Assembly (NCBI GenBank): GCA_902464595.1
Contig: CABQJX010000105.1
Span: 1-9,306 of the forward strand
Origin: an uncultured Lachnoclostridium sp.
GTDB lineage: Bacteria; Bacillota; Clostridia; Lachnospirales; Lachnospiraceae
DNA length: 9,306 nt
Reading direction: 5' to 3'
The translations under genes and the position numbers were made by a program. Of this stretch, positions 5,838 through 9,306 are shown piece after piece (position 1 is the stretch's first letter; each line of letters opens with the position of its first letter). The notes below the pieces were generated by a model. That model ran no database searches. It saw nothing but the letters and a program-made list of their open reading frames with translations, and was not told the DNA's origin.

Positions 5838-6986
5838 TCAGATTCTGCCAAACGATGCGGACAGCTTCTGGATCACCGGCTGGGCCTTGTCGATCATGGA
5901 AATGGTATCTGATAAAACAGGCTTTAACTGTTCAACAATACCAAGGCCAAAATCGGCAGCATTGCTTTTCAGTTTTCCTGTAATGGTGGATACCAGGCCT
6001 GCTCCGGATCCCGCAAGCTTTCCTGCAGCACCTCCGAAAAAGCTCTCAAGATCTCCCGATACGCCGGAAAAGCCCTTTTTCTTAAATTCATCTGCCGAAA
6101 CTTTAAAGCCGAATTCCTTTAAGCGCTCTGTCTCTCCGACTTTCAGATCTCCCAGAGCTTCCATGGCGTCCATCAGCGTCTTGATTCCGCCGCTGGCAGC
6201 AGCCATATCCTCCGCCAGCTTTACCATATCCATAGCCGAGGATGTGTCGCCTCCAGCCAATGATACGGCTCTGGATCCGGCCTGGATTACTTCTCCGGTT
6301 TCAAATGGTGTTGCATTGGCATTGCTCCGCAGCTGTTCAATATAGGACTGGGACTGGGCTTTGACATCATCCTGTGACAGCGCTTTATTGGTTGCCCCAA
6401 TAAAATGCTCAATGGAGATCTGCTGCTGTTCCAGCTGCATACCGGCACTGACCGATCCTCCCAGTGCCATCGTCCCTGCAGCAGCTGCGACCCCGACCGG
6501 TATCATAGCCTTCTTGGCAATTCTCCCCAGCTTTCCGGCAATCCCTTTGATCGCACCGCTGGCCTTATCCACCACCTTGATTACAGGCGATGCTACTTTC
6601 CGCCCCAGGCTTGTCAATGCCCTGGCAGTTCCTTTTACCGTTTTGGACGCCAGGTCTTTCGTTTTTAATACTGCAGTGACTGCTTTGTTCTTTTTTACAA
6701 CAGACAGTGCGCTTCCGACCCCTTTTATGACCTTAGTGGCCGTATCCTTTGCTTTCAGGGTCATTGTGACCGGTTTTGTCTTTTTGGCTGCGTCAGTCAC
6801 GCTTTTCAATTTGCGTTTTGCGTCTGACACATCCGCTTTTATCTTTCGGGGCTTATCCCAGACACTTTTAAGGACGCTGGCAGTCTGCTTGGTATCTGAA
6901 CGTAGCTTGCTCTGCTCACTGCGGATATTTTTTAATGTAGCGCTGGCGTTATCCCGGATACTGATACTTCCAGTAACTCCAGCCAT
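5838..6986 (-). CDS. Tape measure protein, N-terminal part
   Basis: This frame has 382 residues, starts at the ATG at 6986 with AGGAGG 6 bases upstream and follows the chaperone frames as tape measure genes do. The product sits inside the tail tube and sets its length. Residues 7-29, 71-99, 101-129 and 133-157 are degenerate repeats of one unit (for example VTMTLKAKDTATKVIKGVGS, then VTAVLKTKDLASKTVKGTAR), rich in Lys. Residues 161-180 are a hydrophobic stretch suitable for membrane insertion at ejection. Residues from about 185 contain the usual ISIEHFIGATNKAL and FETGEVIQAGSRAVSLAGGD segments. The frame ends abruptly at TGA 5840-5838, while its continuation is in the -1 frame. N and C parts together would be about 715 residues, which by the usual ~0.15 nm per residue gives a tail of roughly 105-110 nm. 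Confidence 0.8.
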   Translation of the reverse strand: MAGVTGSISIRDNASATLKNIRSEQSKLRSDTKQTASVLKSVWDKPRKIKADVSDAKRKLKSVTDAAKKTKPVTMTLKAKDTATKVIKGVGSALSVVKKNKAVTAVLKTKDLASKTVKGTARALTSLGRKVASPVIKVVDKASGAIKGIAGKLGRIAKKAMIPVGVAAAAGTMALGGSVSAGMQLEQQQISIEHFIGATNKALSQDDVKAQSQSYIEQLRSNANATPFETGEVIQAGSRAVSLAGGDTSSAMDMVKLAEDMAAASGGIKTLMDAMEALGDLKVGETERLKEFGFKVSADEFKKKGFSGVSGDLESFFGGAAGKLAGSGAGLVSTITGKLKSNAADFGLGIVEQLKPVLSDTISMIDKAQPVIQKLSASFGRI

Positions 6987-6989
6987 CTC

Positions 6990-7163
6990 CTACCTCCTCT
7001 GTAACAACAGCTTCAACAGTTCAGCCTGCTCATCCAGGGCTTTACGCATTGAAGCCACGAAAAAAAGCCTCTTTTCAAGGCTTTGTGACAAAAGATACTC
7101 AGGAGTAAATCCTTTCTGGATGTAATAGCTCAAAAACTCTGCCTCCCCATCCAGCTTGATCAG
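6990..7163 (-). CDS. Frameshift extension of the tail assembly chaperone (gpGT-like T part)
   Basis: This frame lies -1 to the xkdN frame, with 57 codons from the CTG at 7163 to the TAG at 6992-6990, reading LIKLDGEAEFLSYYIQKGFT and on through LEKRLFFVASMRKALDEQAE. It has no ATG, GTG or TTG with a ribosome site near its beginning, and the frame is closed by a TGA at 7178-7176, so independent initiation is unlikely. It is reached by -1 slippage on the heptamers just before the xkdN stop, giving a 192-residue fusion. This is the conserved G/GT arrangement of tailed phages: the short form coats the tape measure and the long form recruits tube subunits. The stop codon is embedded in the tape measure gene's ribosome site (AGGAGGTAGGAGATG). 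Region content and phase are seen; ribosomal slippage is inferred. Confidence 0.8.
   Translation of the reverse strand: MIKLDGEAEFLSYYIQKGFTPEYLLSQSLEKRLFFVASMRKALDEQAELLKLLLQRR
7064..7084 (-). other. Terminator-like hairpin inside the chaperone extension
   Basis: On the minus strand AAAGCCT and AGGCTTT form a perfect 7-bp stem around a 7-nt loop (TGAAAAG), followed at once by four more T residues (positions 7063-7060). It looks like a weak intrinsic terminator reading with the operon, but it lies inside the frameshift extension upstream of the tape measure gene. It is about 80 bases past the slippery site, too far to be a normal frameshift stimulator. The stem has only two or three GC pairs, so its effect may be small. 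Confidence 0.35.
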
Positions 7164-7567
7164 TTTTTTAAATTTTCAGTAATGACTTCAATTTTTCCCA
7201 TTCCGGTCACACCGGATAATTCCATGATCTTTTCTGCCAGCTGGCGGATCTCATAAATCTCAAAAATATCCACCACATCCACATACTCTGTGAGTTTTCC
7301 GGCCTCTTTCATTTTGCTGGCAATCTCCCGCAGATCCGGCTCCACTGTTGCGATGTAGACCGAATATTTATCTGCTGCATAAGGATCGTCAGAGGTGTCA
7401 ATATCTGTCACTTCAGCGATCTCGCTGTTCCTCAGACCACGGATCCGGATGGCTTCTCCTATGCTTGGCACTTTTACAAGGCAGGTCCTCAGTGTCTTTT
7501 TCTCTTCCAGACGTTTTTCCGCTTTTGCTAAAAACTGATTAAAAATATCCTGTTTTTCTTTTTCCAT
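7160..7567 (-). CDS. xkdN: Tail assembly chaperone (XkdN-like, G form)
   Basis: The protein has 135 residues, starts at the ATG at 7567 with GGAGG 8 bases upstream, and lies between tube and tape measure, the fixed place of tail assembly chaperones. It matches the XkdN family: a charged N-terminal helix (EKEKQDIFNQFLAKAEKRLE), a strand-containing segment (KVPSIGEAIRIRGLRNSEIA), the YSVYIATVEPDLREIASKMK stretch and a helix ending in IMELSGVTGMGKIEVITENL. It probably binds the tape measure protein during assembly and is not in the finished tail. Its last codons and stop (TTA AAA AAC TGA) form the frameshift site that gives the longer form. Confidence 0.85.
   Translation of the reverse strand: MEKEKQDIFNQFLAKAEKRLEEKKTLRTCLVKVPSIGEAIRIRGLRNSEIAEVTDIDTSDDPYAADKYSVYIATVEPDLREIASKMKEAGKLTEYVDVVDIFEIYEIRQLAEKIMELSGVTGMGKIEVITENLKN
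7163..7172 (-). promoter_or_regulatory. Programmed -1 frameshift slippery site
   Basis: The coding strand reads TTTAAAAAAC directly before the TGA stop of xkdN. In the xkdN frame it contains two overlapping canonical X-XXY-YYZ heptamers, T-TTA-AAA (7172-7166) and A-AAA-AAC (7169-7163). Slipping at either one leads into the 57-codon -1 frame, and both give a 192-residue product. I see no convincing stimulatory stem-loop in the next 15 bases. Confidence 0.8.
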
Positions 7568-7584
7568 TATGGTATCCTCCGATT

Positions 7585-8019
7585 TTATTTAATTTCATCC
7601 AGGCTCTTAAGATCGCTTGGCGTAAATCCAAACTCCCACTCTTCCTGAATGGGGGTTCCCGTTTCCCAATTGATCACCGGTATGGTATTCCACCAGACAT
7701 TATCTGTGCTCCAGCGTTCTATCTGTCCGTTCACTGCATCCGGGTCTTTGAGTTTTGAAATGATCTGGCAGCGCAGATCTTCCCCCGCACACAGCCGTTC
7801 CAACACCGCCCTGGCACGGGTATACACCTTTTTGATTGACAGGGTGCCGCTTCCTTTCATTCCGGTCAGCTTACTGTCCACATCGATTCCGATCTGGACA
7901 TCCTCCCGGTTTGTTTCTACTTTCTGCTCAATCTTCTGCAGAACAAACACCTTTTCACCGTCCACCCATACCTCTCCCCAGGTTCCGGCCAGTGTCTTAT
8001 TTCCTCTTAATCCTGCCAT
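7585..8019 (-). CDS. xkdM: Tail tube protein (XkdM-like)
   Basis: The protein has 144 residues, the length usual for the XkdM tube protein of contractile Gram-positive phages. It stacks as hexamer rings that form the inner tube inside the sheath. Family features are the start AGLRGNKTLAGTWGEVWVDG, a strand with VFVLQKIEQKVETNREDVQI (residues about 25-44), the basic GSGTLSIKKVYTRA segment (about 56-69), and the late INWETGTPIQEEWEFGFTPS segment (about 115-134). The ATG at 8019 has GGAG 6 bases upstream, and the gene follows the sheath stop by ten bases, as is normal for sheath/tube pairs. Nothing looks truncated. Confidence 0.9.
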   Translation of the reverse strand: MAGLRGNKTLAGTWGEVWVDGEKVFVLQKIEQKVETNREDVQIGIDVDSKLTGMKGSGTLSIKKVYTRARAVLERLCAGEDLRCQIISKLKDPDAVNGQIERWSTDNVWWNTIPVINWETGTPIQEEWEFGFTPSDLKSLDEIK

Positions 8020-8029
8020 AACTGTCTCC

Positions 8030-9100
8030 TTACATATTCACGGTCATCTGCAGATCTTCCATGGCATCCACAAACTTCACGTTTGATACAATAAAGACCT
8101 GTGAGCCTGTGTTGGCTGTCAGGATCTCCGTTTCTGTCATCTGTGATATGTCCTGCCCTTTTTCCTGCAGGTACTTTTTCTGGGCTTCTGCATCCACCGC
8201 TGCTGTATTTCCATATCCAGCATCCAGCACATCTCCCGCCAGCTCTGCCTGATATGCCTGGACAGCTGCAACAAACATCTGCTTATGGTCATAGTCATTG
8301 ACATATTTCCCAACATAGCTGTCAGTAAACGTGTTGCGGATATCATCCTGGTACAGGTCCATCCCTTCCACGATCTTGATTTTCTGCATATCCCCTGTTT
8401 TCTCTCCGGAAAGGGTAGTCAGGCTGTTAACACCGCGTCCGATCTTATACTTTTCGCCATCATACACGATGATCAGTTCCCCAGCCTTGATCCGGGCATC
8501 CGGATCGGATGGGCAGTCCGCTCCCAGAATATCGCTTAACACATAGTAAGTACTGGATCTGGACAGCGGGAGCCCTGCCAAAACCCCGGCGATCCGTGCA
8601 CAATACTCCTTTGCACTATGGGTTTTCCCGGTAATAGAGGACTGGATATTGTCTGTCGTCACATTGATGATCCCCTCATGGTCGCTGGCACTGGACGACA
8701 GCACTGCCTTAAAAGTCTTATGCGATTCATTCCGCATTTCTTTGATCCAGGCAGTCAGCGTTGTTTTGTCATCCTCCTCAATCTCCGGGTAGCACAGATA
8801 GTTCCATCGCAGGTACATCAGCTCCTTCAGGGCGGACGACAGGTTGGCAGAAGCCGTTTTCTCCCTCAGGGCAATCACACGCACCGGGCCTCCTGCAAAG
8901 ATCAGCTTCAGAAAACCATAATTGGCTTCTGTCCAGTGCTCAAAATCAATGTCAATCACGCTTTCATAGGTGGACATCCTCTGTCCGCCCTCTGTATCAT
9001 CTTTTAAGATACAGGCCACGATCCCCCTCTCGCTTCGTTCGATCGCGGAAGATGCAAGGCCTTTAAAAATAATGGTAATGTTCGGTAATCCTAATGCCAT
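8030..9100 (-). CDS. xkdK: Tail sheath protein (compact XkdK/diffocin type)
   Basis: The protein has 356 residues, with an AAGGGGAT ribosome site about 6 bases before the ATG at 9100. The opening MALGLPNITIIFKGLASSAI, the central IKAGELIIVY (204-213), GRGVNSLTTL (221-230) and the late block TANTGSQVFIVSNVKFVDAM (328-347) are hallmarks of the contractile sheath. C-terminal strands of this kind form the mesh that holds neighbouring sheath subunits together. At ~355 residues it is the short sheath form, close to what I recall for Clostridioides difficile diffocins and related clostridial myophages. PBSX XkdK is about 466 residues and has an extra outer domain. It surrounds the tube and contracts to drive it through the envelope. 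It is followed directly by the tube gene. Confidence 0.92.
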   Translation of the reverse strand: MALGLPNITIIFKGLASSAIERSERGIVACILKDDTEGGQRMSTYESVIDIDFEHWTEANYGFLKLIFAGGPVRVIALREKTASANLSSALKELMYLRWNYLCYPEIEEDDKTTLTAWIKEMRNESHKTFKAVLSSSASDHEGIINVTTDNIQSSITGKTHSAKEYCARIAGVLAGLPLSRSSTYYVLSDILGADCPSDPDARIKAGELIIVYDGEKYKIGRGVNSLTTLSGEKTGDMQKIKIVEGMDLYQDDIRNTFTDSYVGKYVNDYDHKQMFVAAVQAYQAELAGDVLDAGYGNTAAVDAEAQKKYLQEKGQDISQMTETEILTANTGSQVFIVSNVKFVDAMEDLQMTVNM

Positions 9101-9104
9101 ATGT

Positions 9105-9306
9105 CTATCCCCTTTCCATCTCTGTCTGAAGTTCTTCTATCACCGGGACTTCTTCCGGTTCATCTGATACCAGGAATGTCAGTGGGAACGTCAAATGCAG
9201 CAGTCTGCCGCTTATATTGGACTGGAGGCGTGTAACCGTAATCCGGCGCTGTTTACTCATGTGAGATAAAGAAGTAAAAGAAGTGTAAAAAATTTTGCCG
9301 TTCCTA
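9105..9306 (-). CDS. Unknown small tail-operon protein, 3' part only
   Basis: A minus-strand frame is open from the right edge to the TAG at 9107-9105, about 66 codons. The end reads GRLLHLTFPLTFLVSDEPEE and then VPVIEELQTEMERG. There is an internal ATG at 9260, but with no Shine-Dalgarno sequence before it, and the upstream codons (GKIFYTSFTSLSH) look equally protein-like. The gene therefore probably continues past the window. The stop lies within the sheath ribosome region, so the two are probably co-translated. Small neck or tail-completion proteins are expected just upstream of the sheath in PBSX-like clusters, but I do not recognise this one and assign no function. Confidence 0.6.
   Translation of the reverse strand, partial: RNGKIFYTSFTSLSHMSKQRRITVTRLQSNISGRLLHLTFPLTFLVSDEPEEVPVIEELQTEMERG

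Noticed and set aside
5936..5944. A fourth copy of the 9-mer CAATACCAA, in the tape measure gene close to the frame break
   Set aside because: Only the 9-base core matches. The six further bases that the other three copies share are different, and it lies in conserved tape measure coding sequence. Taken as chance, though it shows that the 9-mer alone is weak evidence.
5033..5983. Long plus-strand open frame of about 316 codons, Pro/Ser-rich
   Set aside because: It is antisense to the tape measure gene, low in complexity, has no ribosome site and resembles no protein. The Gly-rich linker on the other strand explains its Pro runs.
6361..7125. Plus-strand open frame of about 254 codons with hydrophobic sequence
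   Set aside because: It is antisense to the Lys-rich tape measure N-terminus; its Phe/Leu content is the complement of Lys/Glu codons. No start signal.
8618..9007. Plus-strand open frame of about 129 codons
   Set aside because: It lies entirely within the sheath gene on the other strand and has no coding signature or ribosome site.
1..9306. tRNA, rRNA, CRISPR array, insertion sequence or attachment site
   Set aside because: I looked for cloverleaf-like ends, regularly spaced repeats, transposase motifs and long direct repeats and saw none. Coding density leaves little room for them.

Overview
The window is a contractile-tail (myovirus-type) structural operon from a Gram-positive, most likely clostridial (Lachnospiraceae-like), prophage or phage-tail-like bacteriocin. 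The basis is gene order, which follows the PBSX xkdK-U / diffocin order. Good GGAGG-type ribosome sites with 6-8 nt spacing, mid-range GC and a compact ~355-residue sheath fit the same picture. No capsid, terminase, integrase or lysis gene lies in the window, so phage and tailocin cannot be told apart. All tail genes are on the minus strand and read from right to left.

Layout in transcription order (right to left): the 3' end of a small unknown gene (9306-9105), tail sheath (9100-8030), tail tube (8019-7585), tail assembly chaperone (7567-7160) with a -1 programmed-frameshift extension (to 6990), tape measure protein (6986-4837, frame broken near 5838-5931), LysM baseplate protein XkdP (4822-4163), hub protein XkdQ (4150-3173), DUF2577 XkdR (3171-2944), GP25-like wedge protein XkdS (2939-2502), baseplate J protein XkdT (2502-1792, apparently missing a central domain), DUF2313 XkdU (1805-1296) and tail fibre (1293-403). 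Genes are packed with tiny gaps or short overlaps and no promoter is visible inside, so they are probably one late operon.

The most interesting part is the left 550 bases. The tail fibre gene ends tail-to-tail, with only 4 bases between stop codons, against a startless, AT-rich frame on the opposite strand (111-398) that encodes a pyocin-knob-like fibre C-terminus. Next to it, head-to-head, a further frame leaves the left edge on the minus strand. A 15-bp repeat (TTGGTATTG plus a semi-conserved NNCNCA) sits at the point where the fibre's variable C-terminus begins (533-547), at the start of the opposite-strand cassette (110-124, inverted) and at the start of the third frame (48-62). In all three the repeat is read in the same codon phase (Asn-Thr-Lys/Asn). 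This is the architecture of a shufflon-like DNA-inversion system that swaps tail-fibre C-termini and hence receptor specificity. The recombinase would have to lie beyond the left edge.

The broken tape measure gene and the shortened baseplate J protein raise the question of whether the tail is still functional or the element is decaying.
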